From contig JAYKKM010000034.1 in assembly GCA_035772405.1 (NCBI GenBank), positions 1,193,501 to 1,257,500 of the forward strand: DNA of 64,000 bases, given 5' to 3'. The position numbers and the translations under genes are program-made. Below are positions 16,673 to 27,960 of the stretch, piece after piece. This stretch comes from Chrysogorgia sp. JL179-B06 (Eukaryota > Cnidaria > Anthozoa > Scleralcyonacea > Chrysogorgiidae). Position 1 is the stretch's first letter, and every line of letters begins with the position of its first letter. Under the pieces are notes generated by a model. The model was given only the letters and a program-made list of their open reading frames with translations. It did no database searches and had not been told where the DNA came from.

Positions 16673-17109
16673 GTAAATTCAGTTCCTTTATCGGTATGAA
16701 GTTTCTCGGGACGTCTGCCTTTCTTACATATCTTCTTAAAGGCTTTAATCAGATTTTCTCCGGATTTTGTTTTCAGCGGTTCTACCCACGCATATTTAGA
16801 TAAGACATCAATGACAGTTAAAATGTATTTATAGCCATTGTTTGCTTTACTCAACGAATCCATAATGACCAAATCTGCCTCCCATTCTTCGTCTATTGCT
16901 CCGACAATAACTTTATTTCTTTTAAAACGATGTCGCACTGGTTTATGTAAAGTATAGGTGTCTTGTTGTTTTAACCAGGTTTTTATCTTATTTCGTGATA
17001 ATTTAAATTTCTCATAATTTTTTACGACTCGGTAAACAGCATCGACGCCGCAAAAACTTGCCGGACTTTCTGGGTTGTAGTACAGGTCGTGAAGGTACTG
17101 TTCTACCAT
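16671..17109 (-). pseudogene. Polinton integrase (rve) fragment truncated by minisatellite
   Basis: About 145 residues of a retroviral-type integrase core. Visible are a basic linker, the first catalytic Asp in EWEADLVIMDSL, the YILTVIDVLSKYAWVEPLK strand pattern, and the second Asp in KLHTDKGTEF. The final catalytic Glu and C-terminal domain are missing because the C-rich minisatellite begins right after GTEFTN. The enzyme would insert the element into the host genome; this copy is dead. Confidence 0.88.
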
Positions 17110-17272
17110 CTAATTCTGATTGCTGAATCACAATCTTGCCACCACAACAGGCCGAAACACAGCGGATACGTCTAAAAATATTACGAAGGGCTATTTGTGG
17201 TAAACCTCCACAGCAAGTCATGTTCACGCGACAAAGGTTAGAGATGAATGAATAAAGAGAAGTAAACGACAT
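17012..17272 (-). CDS. Small Cys-rich ORF upstream of integrase
   Basis: An 86-residue ORF overlapping the integrase start in another frame. It has MTCCGG and CVSACCGGK motifs and basic residues. It may be a small Polinton accessory protein or a decayed remnant. Not recognised; weakly supported. Confidence 0.25.
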   Translation of the reverse strand: MSFTSLYSFISNLCRVNMTCCGGLPQIALRNIFRRIRCVSACCGGKIVIQQSELDGRTVPSRPVLQPRKSGKFLRRRCCLPSRKKL

Positions 17273-17539
17273 GGTATAAATGCAAACATAATTTATTACA
17301 TATTAAATTGGAATACAAAATTATATATGCTCAGCAAATGTTCAGTTTTTATTAAATATTCAAAATAAATGTGAGTTGTGACACTAACGACCTCTTAATG
17401 ACCGTTTCTTTGTCTGTAACATGTGCTCTTAGTCAAAATTATTCAAATGTATCAGTCTTAGCAACCTAACAAAATGCATGACAACATTAGTGAAGTCAGC
17501 CACATAAATCAAACCGATATATAGTTAACCGTGTTAAAC

Positions 17540-17930
17540 ATTTGTTTCGATTGCATCTACCGTAAATAAGCAATTTTGATAAAGTTTTATTTCGCTTACA
17601 GGCAAATCAATACGTTTGAAATCGTTTGTCGTTCTTCGAATAGCTTGCCGAAGCCTATCTCTTTATCCAAGGAATCGCTTACTTTATACACTAGAGGCAT
17701 GATGAACTTTGTAAAGTTCTTCTAGGTAATCACCACAATAGCTATTATAATATTCATATGTTAAATAATTATTACGCCTGTATCTAGATAAGTCAATCCA
17801 TCTAAAATCGGTGATCGTTCTTCTTACAATTTCTTTGATCGTTTCTTCGTTACATGATTCGCTTATATACTTTAAGAATTGAAGGTAAATAGGCAATAAT
17901 ACGGTCAAAGTTATTGACATTCATCTCTTG
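17540..17930 (-). pseudogene. Two tandem diverged coding-like segments
   Basis: Minus-strand translation near 17684-17920 contains IVRRTITDFRWIDLSRYRR. About 170 bp further along, a second segment reads IRRTTNDFKRIDL in an open stretch. The similarity of the two suggests an old tandem duplication of a coding module. Family unknown. Confidence 0.3.
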
Positions 17931-18414
17931 CTAAATCATATTCAGATTATTCGGCAGAATTGATCTTTTAAGTTATCATACAGTCCACGCTGTTTCGTAA
18001 CATGGTTTGGGTTCATATCTTCGTAGATTTGTTGAAGTACTAAAGGATATTTGAACGTAAAAGGCTATCGTATAAACCTTTGTTGATTAAGACACGCGCT
18101 AGTATGAAAGTATAAAATGTTTCTTCAGCATCTCGTTAGTTCATTCTAAATTATAGTATTTAGCCAAGATTGATTGTACGCATGCGCTGCTTTCGGATTG
18201 CCTACTGTCCCACATTCACACTGCCGTAGCGAGGCGAAGTGTATAGATGCAAAGGCGTTTCTTATATTATTAAAAGCAATAAGAGCTACCTTTTGATAAT
18301 GACGTAATGCCTTTGGAAATCAAGTTCGGAAGGAGTCGGCGGCTAATCGGAATTGCCTAAATGACGTAATGGCATCGGTTGGGGTTTAAAAGGATAATGA
18401 CAGGTCCTACAGGT
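17931..18414. other. No recognisable gene
   Basis: AT-rich sequence between the decayed coding-like segments and the minisatellite. No feature I can support. Confidence 0.4.
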
Positions 18415-18860
18415 ACACGAGCTAGGGTTAGGGATCCTGAAGGTTTAATGACGTATCTGAATAAATAATTAGGGTTAATGCTCCCCCTGGAAGACGAGAA
18501 GTCACGACGTAATGAGACTAGGGTTAGAGGGTCCTAAAGACGCCTGGGAACGATGACGTAATCTGAATACTAATGATTAGGGTTAGAGGGTCCCAAAGGA
18601 GCCTGAGAACGATGACGTAATCTGAATACTAATGATTAGGGTTAGAGGGTCCCAAAGGAGCCTGAGAACGATGACGTAATCTGAATACTAATGATTAGGG
18701 TTAGAGGGTCCCAAAGGAGCCTGAGAACGATGACGTAATCTGAATACTATTGATTAGGGTTAGAGGGTCCCAAAGGAGCCTGAGAACGATGATGTAATCT
18801 GAATACTAATGATTAGGGTTAGAGGGTCCCAAAGGAGCCTGAGAACGATGACGTATGCAT
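18415..18860. repeat. 59-bp minisatellite containing TTAGGGTTAG
   Basis: CGATGACGTA recurs at 18551, 18610, 18669, 18728, 18787 (one change) and 18846, an exact 59-bp period. Units contain ATTAGGGTTAGAGGG. Degenerate copies extend left to ~18415. The telomere-like TTAGGG pair inside each unit is noteworthy but may be chance. Confidence 0.85.
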
Positions 18861-19244
18861 AAATAATAAGTTGAATATCTAATGAGGCGGCATGCCTTTG
18901 AACTCCCGATGGGGGGGTATATCACTACTTATACATGTAACATCACATTGTTCAATGCCTGAATCTTCCATAGGACTAATGCTCATTATCAGAGGCAGAG
19001 TCATCTTGTTATGCGAGGAGTTTGATTTGGACATGGAGTGCTCTGAGGACATATTACACAGTCATGTATTTCATATATAACAATGCCTTATAGTTATAGT
19101 CTTCTCCAACGGTAGCGGAGCTTGACAAGACAGCATTTCTATTGACCTTTTTCTGTAAAAAGCAGAACACTTATTAATGTCACAACTTTGGGCACAGTTG
19201 TATAAAAACCTAGTTACCTTTAACTATAGTTAGCGTCAAATCAC

Positions 19245-19450
19245 GTCAGCAGATGCTGTGTTTTTCTTTTTTCTTGCCCCAACAGCTTTGATAAACCTTT
19301 GGCCGGTTGTTTTTGATTGTATAAAACAAATAGATTCCATTTTTTGTTGTCTGTTCAGTTATAGATACACAGAGAACATCAGACCATGGTAAGAACATGA
19401 GTGACCCACTCAATTCGTGGGCCACTTTTTTGTTCCTGCCATGTTCTGAC
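19245..19450. repeat. Imperfect foldback around 19375-19450
   Basis: TCAGACCATGGTAAGAACATGAGTG is matched in inverted form by CACTTTTTTGTTCCTGCCATGTTCTGA across a CCCAC/GTGGG centre (quoted in discontinuous sense), suggesting a small foldback repeat. Left limit uncertain. Confidence 0.3.
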
Positions 19451-19550
19451 GTCATCTGTATAATATATTTGTATAATATATATATCCGGTCACAAGTTCT
19501 GCATATATATTGCTGGTTATGCCGGGATAAGATTCTGGGTATATTACAAG

Positions 19551-19872
<322 letters not shown>

Positions 19873-19908
19873 TTAAGAAATAGAAAACATTTTCCGTGTT
19901 TACATACA

Positions 19909-20040
19909 GTTATATAAACACGAGTGGTAGTTTGGGAGAACGAGGAATGATAGTGGGAATACAAGCTCGTAGGGCGAGTGTTTCCACGCGATTTCAAGTT
20001 CTCCCAAACTTCCACGAGTGTTTATATAACGCATGGGAAC
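19909..20040. repeat. Short MITE with inverted ends
   Basis: The left end GTTATATAAACACGAGTGG and AGTTTGGGAGAAC are matched inversely by GTTCTCCCAAACTTCCAC...GTTTATATAAC at 19998-20040, with a ~55-bp centre. A non-autonomous foldback element is likely. Confidence 0.65.
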
Positions 20041-20336
20041 ACGGATACAAATGTTTACTATTTCTTTTATAAAATAACCTTTAGAAAGCAAATAAAATGT
20101 ACAAATATATTTTTTATCAACACGTAAAGCTCTCCTTACTGCGTATGATGGCGCTGTGATGTCTAATTGATGGCTAATTGATGGCGTATGATGGCTAATT
20201 GATGGTGTATCACGATGGCGTAATCCATCCATGTTATATAGCCTGATATAAACATGGTAACTGACCAATCACAGCGTGTGTAAGACACAACTTATTTTAT
20301 ATATATATATATACACATGTATATATATATATATGT

Positions 20337-20720
20337 TTCCGGTTTGGTCTTAAAATGTATGTATTCCAACACTCGAAATTTTTCTTCACCATAAATCCTT
20401 TCAACATGTAGTTTGATCGAGTGAAATGCCAAATATTACCTATAATATACCCAGAATCTTATCCCGGCATTACCACCACCATATATATACAGAACTCGTG
20501 ACTAGGCTCTCGGCAACGGCTTCCGTAGCTCAGTGGTCAGAGCACTGCACTAGCAGCGCAGGGTCGTGGGTTAAATTCCCAGCCGGAAAGCTTTAACGTT
20601 GCATTTTTCGCAACTGGTCCCGGTTTGGTCTTAAAATGTATATATTCCAACACTAGAAATTTTCCTTCACCATAAAAACTTTCAACTTGTAGTTTGATCG
20701 AGTGAAATACCAAATATATA
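20337..20720 (+). repeat. tRNA-derived SINE, tail-head-tail arrangement
   Basis: A tail segment (20337-20515) is followed by a tRNA-like head at ~20519-20590 with A-box-like TAGCTCAGTGGTCAGAG and B-box-like GGTCGTGGGTTAAATTCC. A second tail (CAACTGGTCCCGGTTTGG onward) follows. The tRNA fold is imperfect (oversized anticodon loop), and copies recur through the window, so this is a SINE and not a tRNA gene. The head-tail-head order implies tandem units of ~275 bp, as at 62105-62900. Confidence 0.75.
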
Positions 20721-20722
20721 TA

Positions 20723-20941
<219 letters not shown>

Positions 20942-20988
20942 CGTCTCAAGGGATCGATTAGTTTTGTAAGTCATGAAACCCATATATT

Positions 20989-21157
<169 letters not shown>

Positions 21158-21257
21158 ATCAAGAATGTAAAAGTCTATAACAACTCAGTGTGCATTGCGC
21201 ACTTTTACTGGCTGAAATGACAAAACATAATTGCAGTGTCTGGCTATCATGAGCAAT

Positions 21258-21297
21258 TGTGGACAGCTGTTTCGCTCTCTTGGAGCTCGTCAGCACA
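21258..21297 (-). ncRNA. Hammerhead ribozyme (type I), retrozyme unit 1
   Basis: In order on the minus strand: helix I strand TGTG, core CTGACGA, helix II GCTC/GAGC with loop CAAGA, core GAAA, palindromic helix III ACAGCTGT, cleavage-site C (GUC) at 21262, and helix I strand CACA. All invariant core bases are present, with position 7 variable as allowed. This is expected to self-cleave after 21262. Confidence 0.85.
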
Positions 21298-21487
21298 GTG
21301 TAGCTGATGATAAGCCAGCACATCAAAAAGGTATATACATCATCACAGTCAAAAGACTTGATGTGGGATATACCACACTGCATAAATTATAAACCATCAA
21401 GAATGTAAAAGTCTATAACTACTCAGTGTGCATTGCGCACTTTTACTGGCTGAAATGACAAAACATAATTGCAGTGTCATGAGCAAC

Positions 21488-21527
21488 TGTGGACAGCTGT
21501 TTCGCTCTCTTGGAGTTCGTCAGCAGA
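21488..21527 (-). ncRNA. Hammerhead ribozyme, retrozyme unit 2 (slightly degraded)
   Basis: Same layout, 230 bp further along. The core CTGACGA, GAAA and GUC are intact. Helix II has an A-C mismatch at its base (ACTC/GAGC) and helix I has one mismatch, so activity is probably lower. Confidence 0.75.
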
Positions 21528-21637
21528 GTGTAGCTGATGATAAGCCAGCACATCAAAAAGGTATATACATCATCACAGTCAAAAGACTTGATGTGGGATA
21601 TACCACACTGCATAAATTATAAACCAACAAGAATGTA

Positions 21638-21691
21638 ATATATATATATATATATATATATGCCAAAAGGCCGAAACGGTACCGTCTGTAG

Positions 21692-21786
<95 letters not shown>
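21638..21786. repeat. (AT)n tract interrupted by a hammerhead 3' half
   Basis: AT dinucleotides at 21638-21661 and 21692-21786 flank a 30-bp plus-strand piece with GGCCGAAACGGTACCGTC then TGTAG. This is the 3' half of the hammerhead complete at 22330-22373 (helix II end, GAAA, helix III, cleavage site, helix I). Confidence 0.8.
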
Positions 21787-21787
<1 letters not shown>

Positions 21788-22015
21788 ACTAATCACCGCT
21801 CATGTGGTTTGAGCGCTCTCATGGATTGGGTGGAGAGTCTCTCTCAGTGAGACGTTTACTGTTCGCATTACGCATCGCCCACTGCTCGCAGTTTGAGCGC
21901 TTTGGTAACTCCACAATGCAATCCTACAATGTGTAGCCGTACATAGTGGGTCCCAAGTCCACAGTTACCATAAAGCCATATGGTGATAGCCGGTAGGGCA
22001 CATTTGTATACTTCC

Positions 22016-22017
<2 letters not shown>

Positions 22018-22089
<72 letters not shown>

Positions 22090-22125
22090 CTACAGACGGT
22101 ACCGTTTCGGCCTTTTGGGCCTTTT
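22018..22125. repeat. (AT)n tract plus inverted hammerhead 3' half
   Basis: AT dinucleotides to 22088 are followed on the minus strand by the same ribozyme half (GGCCCAAAAGGCCGAAAC, GGTACCGTC, TGTAG) at ~22089-22120, without the CTGATGA core. It is the mirror image of the copy at 21662-21692. Confidence 0.75.
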
Positions 22126-22174
22126 TTAGTTTTGTAAGTCATGAAACCCATATATATATATATATAGGTAATAT

Positions 22175-22320
22175 TTGGCATTTCACTCGATCAAACTACA
22201 TGTTGAAAGGATTTATGGTGAAGGAAAATTTCGAGTGTTGGGATACATACATTTTAAGACCAAACCGGGACCAGTTGCGAAAAATGCAACTTAGCGGCCT
22301 TCCGGTTGGAATTGAACCCG
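22175..22320 (-). repeat. tRNA-SINE fragment
   Basis: SINE tail on the minus strand, cut at the B-box region (GAATTGAACCCG) by a TATATA junction to the next ribozyme element. Confidence 0.7.
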
Positions 22321-22329
22321 TATATATAA

Positions 22330-22373
22330 CTACAGACGGTACCGTTTCTGCCTTTTGGGCCTCATCAGTGTAG
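22330..22373 (-). ncRNA. Hammerhead ribozyme, second family
   Basis: Minus strand in order: CTACA, CTGATGA, helix II GGCC/GGCA with loop CAAAA (one terminal mismatch), GAAA, helix III ACGGTACCGT, C (GUC site at 22335), TGTAG. Helix I CTACA/TGTAG is a perfect 5 bp. The unit probably extends to ~22550; its inner part (AGAGCGCTCAAACTGC) is shared in inverted form with 21788-22018. Confidence 0.82.
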
Positions 22374-22556
22374 TGCTGATGAGCAGGATGAAGATAACTG
22401 CTATTTGCAGTCAGCCTTGATATACACAAAAAGTAGGACATCAAAAACCATGCCAGAGCGCTCAAACTGCAAGCAGTGAGCGTGCGCACAATGCGTAAGC
22501 GACAATGGTTCATCCTGTAGAGCGCTCAATATGACCTAAAGGTCATAGAGCGATAT

Positions 22557-22668
<112 letters not shown>

Positions 22669-22765
22669 CTGGTGAATTGAGTTTATACTGTCGGTAGAGT
22701 GCTCAATGCATTAATTTGCAGAGCGTAATAAATTGTAGATAAATCAAAGACAAGACATCACTTTG

Positions 22766-22805
22766 CTGTTACTCCGAGTTTCACGCTTACGCGATCGTCA
22801 GACAG
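22766..22805 (-). ncRNA. Hammerhead ribozyme, third family
   Basis: Minus strand in order: CTGT, CTGACGA, helix II TCGC/GCGT with loop GTAA (one U-U mismatch at the base), GAAA, helix III ACT/AGT with loop CGG, cleavage base A (GUA site at 22770), ACAG. Helix I CTGT/ACAG is perfect. Surrounding sequence 22665-22835 is non-coding and flanked by AT-rich tracts. Confidence 0.8.
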
Positions 22806-23039
22806 ACTTTAATGAAGAATACACGTGCTCCAACCTATATATATATACCTTACCCTAATTTATTTACATGTGACGTTATTTGATTAATTATTCTGTGTCT
22901 ATTATTATGGCGGTTTATGGATTTCCGGGTCTATTCATATTATGTTACGATATGACGTTATGTCATATATATACTATATATACTATATATACTATATATA
23001 CTATGTATATAATATGGCGGTGGTAATGCCGGGATAAGA

Positions 23040-23275
23040 TTCTGGGTATATTATAGGTAATATTTGGCATTTCACTCGATGAAACTACATGTTGAAAGGA
23101 TTTATGGTGAAGGAAAATTTCGAGTGTTGGAATACATACATTTTAAGACCAAACCGGGACCAGTTGTGAAAAATACAACTTCAAGGCCCTTCCGGCTGGA
23201 ATTGAACCCGAAACTCTGACCACTGAGCTACGGAAGCCGTTACCGAGAACCTAGTCACGAGTTCTGTATATATGG
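23040..23275 (-). repeat. tRNA-SINE, minus orientation
   Basis: A full tail plus a tRNA-like head; box sequences are visible as GAATTGAACCCG and CTGAGCTACGG on the plus strand, with part of the anticodon arm deleted. It ends at a (AT)n tract from 23306. Confidence 0.75.
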
Positions 23276-23301
23276 GTGGGTAATGCCGGGATAAGATTCT
23301 G

Positions 23302-23470
<169 letters not shown>

Positions 23471-23608
23471 ATAGATTTTCGCTTACCTCAAAACTGGTCT
23501 GCTACAACTTGTTTCATCTGTAAAAGAATCTTCAGGCAGTGACCTGAAGATTCTTTTACAGATGAAACAAGTTGTAGCAGACCAGTTTTGAGGTAAGCGA
23601 AAATCTAT
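23471..23608. repeat. Perfect 66-bp-arm palindrome
   Basis: Arms 23471-23536 (ATAGATTTTCGCTTACCTC...) and 23543-23608 are exact inverse complements around a 6-nt centre CAGTGA. It lies just upstream of the Penelope-like coding remnant and may be two head-to-head copies of its terminal sequence. Such an intact palindrome must be recent or subject to correction. Confidence 0.9.
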
Positions 23609-23668
23609 TATTTGCTCTAACTATATGTTGTTGAGCACTCTTTGCATTTCGTAGACCAAAACCTACAC

Positions 23669-23670
<2 letters not shown>

Positions 23671-23750
<80 letters not shown>
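23671..23750. repeat. (AT)n microsatellite at PLE 5' junction
   Basis: About 80 bp of AT dinucleotide; the PLE coding remnant begins immediately at its right edge. Confidence 0.95.
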
Positions 23751-23756
<6 letters not shown>

Positions 23757-25390
23757 GCCAAGCCCATCGCAGAAAGCATAAACCTTAGCGACCGAATAGA
23801 CAAGTTAGCGGAAAAAGAAGCCTTCATCACCCTAAAAGATCATAAACCCAACTTTGAAAATAACCCCACCTGCAGATTAATAAACCCAACCAAGTCAGAA
23901 ATAGGATACGTTAGCAAAGTCATACTTAGTAAATTAGTGAGAAGCGTCGTTGAGTCAACCGGGCTGAATTTATGGAAAAGCACGCGAGAGGTTCTCGAAT
24001 GGTTCCGAAAATCACCCAACAAACAAGATAGCAACTTCATTAACTTCGATATCATCGACTTCTACCCGTCAATCACCGAGCGCCTCCTCCTGAAAGCAAT
24101 CGACTTTGCAAAGCAATATACTGAAGTTAAAGAAAGCGACAAGGAAATCATCATCCATGCGAAACGCAGCCTAATTTTCAACGCGGAAGAACCCTGGAAG
24201 AAAAAAGACAACGATAGCGGATTTGACGTTGCAATGGGCAGTTTCGACGGCGCGGAATCCTGTGAGCTCGTAGTATGCTATATGTTATCCCTCTTGCAAT
24301 CGAAATACGGCAACTCTATAGGCCTCTACAGAGATGATGGCCTGGGAATATCCACAGGAACACCGCAAGAAACCGAGCGAATGAAGAAAGATATCTGTAA
24401 AACCTTCCAAGATAACGAACTAAGAATTACAATCGAAGCAAACAAGAAAGTGGTGAATTTCCTCGATGTAACCCTTAACTTGGACTCAGGCCTACATAAA
24501 CCATACATGAAACCGAATAACACTCTCAAATACGTTAATACTAAGTCCAACCACCCACCAGCCGTCTTGAAGAACATCCCGATAGGAATCAACAAACGAC
24601 TTTCAGAGATATCCTCCAACGAAGAAGTATTTAATAACGCAGCGCCTGCCTACCAGAAAGCCTTAGACGACAACGGATACAACTACAAACTACGAGAAAC
24701 CTGATCAACCGAAAGCAAACAGAAAACGCAACATTATTTGGTATAACCCCCCCTACGATTACAACGTCAAAACAAACATCGGCAAATAATTTCTGAATAC
24801 AATAGATAAATGTTTCCCGACTAATAATAAACTCCACAAGATTTTTAATCGGAATACCACAAAGATTTCGTACAGCTGCATGCCGAACGTGGGAGCCATA
24901 ATCGAGGGAAACAACAAGAAACTGTTGCGGAACAGCGTAAACCCCGAGCTCGAGAGGAAATACAACTGCCCGAAAGATGCAAAGTGCCCCCCTGGACGGT
25001 GAATGTCTCTCCAAAGACATTGTCTCCCGTGCAACAGTAACCTGCGGCAATGCAACTGAAACGTACGTTGGCCTGACCGCAACCAGCTTCAAATCCAGAT
25101 ACGCAAACCACAAGGCCTCATTCAAAACGGAAACAAAACGAAACGCAACAGAACTGAGCAAACATATCTGGAATCTGAAAGACAAAAATTTGAACTACGC
25201 TATCAAATGGAACATTTTATGCCGTGCTTCCCACTATTCTAATATCACGAAACGATGTAATTTATGTATAGAAGAGAAGTTTTATATTTTATGCAAACCG
25301 GGGAGCGCAACTTTGAACAAACGGAACGAACTAATTAGTAAGTGTAGACATAAAGCGAAATTTCTGTTAAGGAACGTCTTCACGAGTTAA
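23751..25390 (+). pseudogene. Penelope-like retroelement: RT and GIY-YIG, 5' truncated, frameshifted
   Basis: The first segment (23751-24704) is reverse transcriptase: FITLKDHKPNF, CRLINPTKSEIGYVSK, motif A NFDIIDFYPSI, and YRDDGLG as the catalytic box. After a frameshift near 24705 the conserved linker follows ([16 protein letters not shown], then FNRNTTKISYSCMPN) with one internal TAA. After another shift near 24995 the GIY-YIG endonuclease follows (ETYVGLT, FKSRYANHKASF). The N-terminal RT part is absent. PLEs prime on nicked DNA using the GIY-YIG nuclease. This copy is dead but recognisable. Confidence 0.92.
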
Positions 25391-25497
25391 ACACGCAAAG
25401 TCTCTAATTACAGGCGTGATCTCATAATGTTATAAGATAGGCCAGTAACGGAAGATGAAATATGATGCTTGTGGTGTTGTAGGTGTTTTTATAAGTC

Positions 25498-25580
25498 ACA
25501 TTTCGTCTAGCACTGATGAGTGCAGGTTCGCCTGTACGAAACAGAACTGTATGCAATAAACTAATGTCGAAAGTGTAACC
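25498..25580 (+). ncRNA. Hammerhead ribozyme of the Penelope-like element
   Basis: CTGATGA at 25513-25519; helix II GTGCAGG/CCTGTAC capped by TTCG (25520-25537); GAAA at 25538-25541; helix III ACAG/CTGT with a 2-nt loop; cleavage base A at 25551 (GUA site); helix I GCA/TGC with an outer TTTCG/CGAAA pairing. All core positions are intact. Hammerheads in PLE terminal repeats are established knowledge for this class. It lies ~110 bp after the GIY-YIG stop. Confidence 0.88.
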
Positions 25581-25590
25581 GTGTCCAGTT

Positions 25591-25786
<196 letters not shown>

Positions 25787-25900
25787 GGAAAATTTCGAGA
25801 GTTTGATCGAGTGAAATGCCAAATATTACCTATAATATACCCAGAATCTTATCTCGGCATTAGCACCACCATATATACAGAACTCGTGACTAGGCTCTCA
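25787..25900 (+). repeat. tRNA-SINE tail fragment
   Basis: It matches the SINE tail (GAAGGAAAATTTCGAGAG joined to TTTGATCGAGTGAAATGCC and onward to ACTCGTGACTAGGCTCTC) with an internal rearrangement. Confidence 0.7.
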
Positions 25901-26950
25901 GACATGTTGAATACTTGAAGCGACTCTGTTGTCACCTTTCTTGTCTGTATTTTACACTAACTGATGACAATAAATATATCAACCATCAATAGTTGGAGAC
26001 GTTTTCACCCAATGGCATATTTTTAAGTTCCATTTCAAATGTTCTCCACTTGACCAAAACAAATGTTTGCATGATTCTCTCACAGAGGACTTATGACTTA
26101 TGTTAAACATATAATATGTATATTCTTTAGCTGAGAATAATTTTTTATATTCAAACCAGAAAAATATAATGAAATATAAAGAGGAATTTTATATCAGTAT
26201 AAATTCTGATGTGAATAAACTACTGTATATAAAATTTTTTTTCAGCTAAATATTTTCAAGTGAATATCTGTTTTCAAGAGTTATTTCTTGAATTCTAGTG
26301 ATTCTTCAATTGCGTTCAATTGCCAACTCATTATAAAAGGTTTCAAGTTGGGCCATGTGCCTGTGGCATGTTTGGTTCCAAGTACAATGCTTAGCTTGTT
26401 CGTTCCCGTCTCATAATAATATAATATAATTCTTATTCATTATTTTTTAGTTAAAGGTAACAAAAACAAAATATCAAGCAAATAGATACCTGTCACAGTC
26501 AGTTTTACAGTAAAGCCTCGACCCAACATGAATAAATAATGCTTGATTGTCAACACGCATTTATATAAAACTGTGAAAACAATGTATGAATTTGCAATTC
26601 TGAATGACATTTTGATTTCTTACCGTTAAAAGCTTTGGTAGTCGCTTTGGTAGTCGCTTGGTGCCTTGGTTATAGCTTGGTGCCTTGGTTATAGCTTTGA
26701 TTTTTTCCGCGCTTTTTGCTTCATGCTTTCCTTCAGTTTGTTATTGAAGGCTTCTAGTTCAAGATCTTGCCTTTCAATTGACAGTTCTTGAATGTCCATA
26801 CTCTCGACATTTATACCTTGATCGCATTGATCGCCGTTAACCTGTGATCTTGTTTAACCTAAGCCAAGAACAGCGGTCATTCCACAACTTCAACATGATA
26901 TTTCAACATATATCAAAAAGCACACAAATTACTTAACCAACAAATAAAAA
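25901..26950. other. AT-rich region without recognisable genes
   Basis: Only a small tandem duplication (GCTTTGGTAGTCGCTTTGGTA, then GGTGCCTTGGTTATAGCTT twice, near 26633-26700; first string given in overlapping pieces) stands out. No exon or ORF supported. Confidence 0.4.
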
Positions 26951-27381
26951 AAATTTACCGAAGTAAATAACATGCAATCAATTAATCCGTGTAAATTAAA
27001 TTAAATTTTAGATTTAATCAAAAATGATCATGAAAACGAAAAAGTATTGCAGGGAATTAACAACAAAAATTATTTCGAACTTATTGAAAGCAAAAATAAA
27101 ATGAAAGAAGAAATGCAAAAATTAATAATGATCAACGTGTCGCAGAGAGTATGGTTAGTTTTTTAAAAAGACAACAAAAGATGAAAAGAAAAATAATGAA
27201 CTAGAAAATGAGGTTAACAATGATGAATCACCGAGATAAAGAAAACACTAACTGTAATAAGTGCTTAATATATAAAATAATTTCTTGAAAAGAAAAAAAT
27301 TAAAATCAAAAATACAGATATAGTAAAAATTAAACGGTGTGGGAATAAACCATCATGATTTATTATACGATTTAACGCATA

Positions 27382-27960
27382 ATGTCAGCAAACAAAACAT
27401 GTTCAATCTTACACAACATAAGCAGAATTATATACATTTGGGAAAAACAACTGCTGGTCTTTCTGCTGCGAGTAACGAAGAATAATTTGCATCCCTCAGC
27501 ACCCACATACCTACCCCTCCTTCAACACCTTATTCAATACAAAGAAAATGACGACGAAAAAATCAAAAATGATGAATTTACATTGTTTTTAACAAATTTT
27601 TATTTACGAACGAGATTAATAAAATTCCAAAAATAAATAAGTTTTTAAATAAATATTATTTGGGTACATTTCCTGCAAATATTTTTCCTAAAAAAATTTT
27701 TTTATCCCTCTTGTTGTATTTGGAATATAGATGACGCAGATCAAAGCGGTCAACATTGGGTTGCTATATGGGTGGATAAAGAAAAGAATATGTATTTTTT
27801 TGATAGTTTTGCTAAAGATGTATCGTTTCATAAACGTGAATATTGGTAGGATTATTGTGTAAAAAAAGGACTAAAATTTCAATATATTCAAAGTAAACAA
27901 TTACAATCCAAAAATACTACCGTGTGTGGAAATTGGAGTTTATTATATTTATGAAATAAA
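27382..27960 (+). pseudogene. Adenain-like cysteine protease of Polinton (broken)
   Basis: The conceptual translation gives YLGTFPANIFPKK. After a frameshift in a T-run near 27700 comes WNIDDADQSGQHWVAIW with the catalytic His, FFDSF with the Asp/acid position, and LQSKNTTVCGNWSLLYL with the Gln and catalytic Cys. TAG and TGA stops fall at ~27848 and ~27952. The protease matures capsid proteins in adenoviruses and Polintons. Its N-terminal extension is uncertain. Confidence 0.75.

Noticed and set aside
16163..16803. Pro/His/Thr-rich repeat proteins of 120-178 residues
   Set aside because: They come from the ~80-bp C-rich minisatellite, which lacks stops in several frames on both strands. The period is not a multiple of three and no flanking coding signal exists.
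18415..18860. True interstitial telomere
   Set aside because: TTAGGG occurs only twice per 59-bp unit and is not in continuous array. It is a satellite with a telomere-like word.
20519..20590. Functional tRNA gene (A and B boxes present)
   Set aside because: The anticodon arm has an oversized loop and the acceptor stem needs a bulge. Near-identical heads recur with a constant non-tRNA tail, so these are SINE heads.
21301..21345. Plus-strand hammerhead from CTGATGA near 21304
   Set aside because: No GAAA core follows at a compatible distance; only the minus-strand motif folds.
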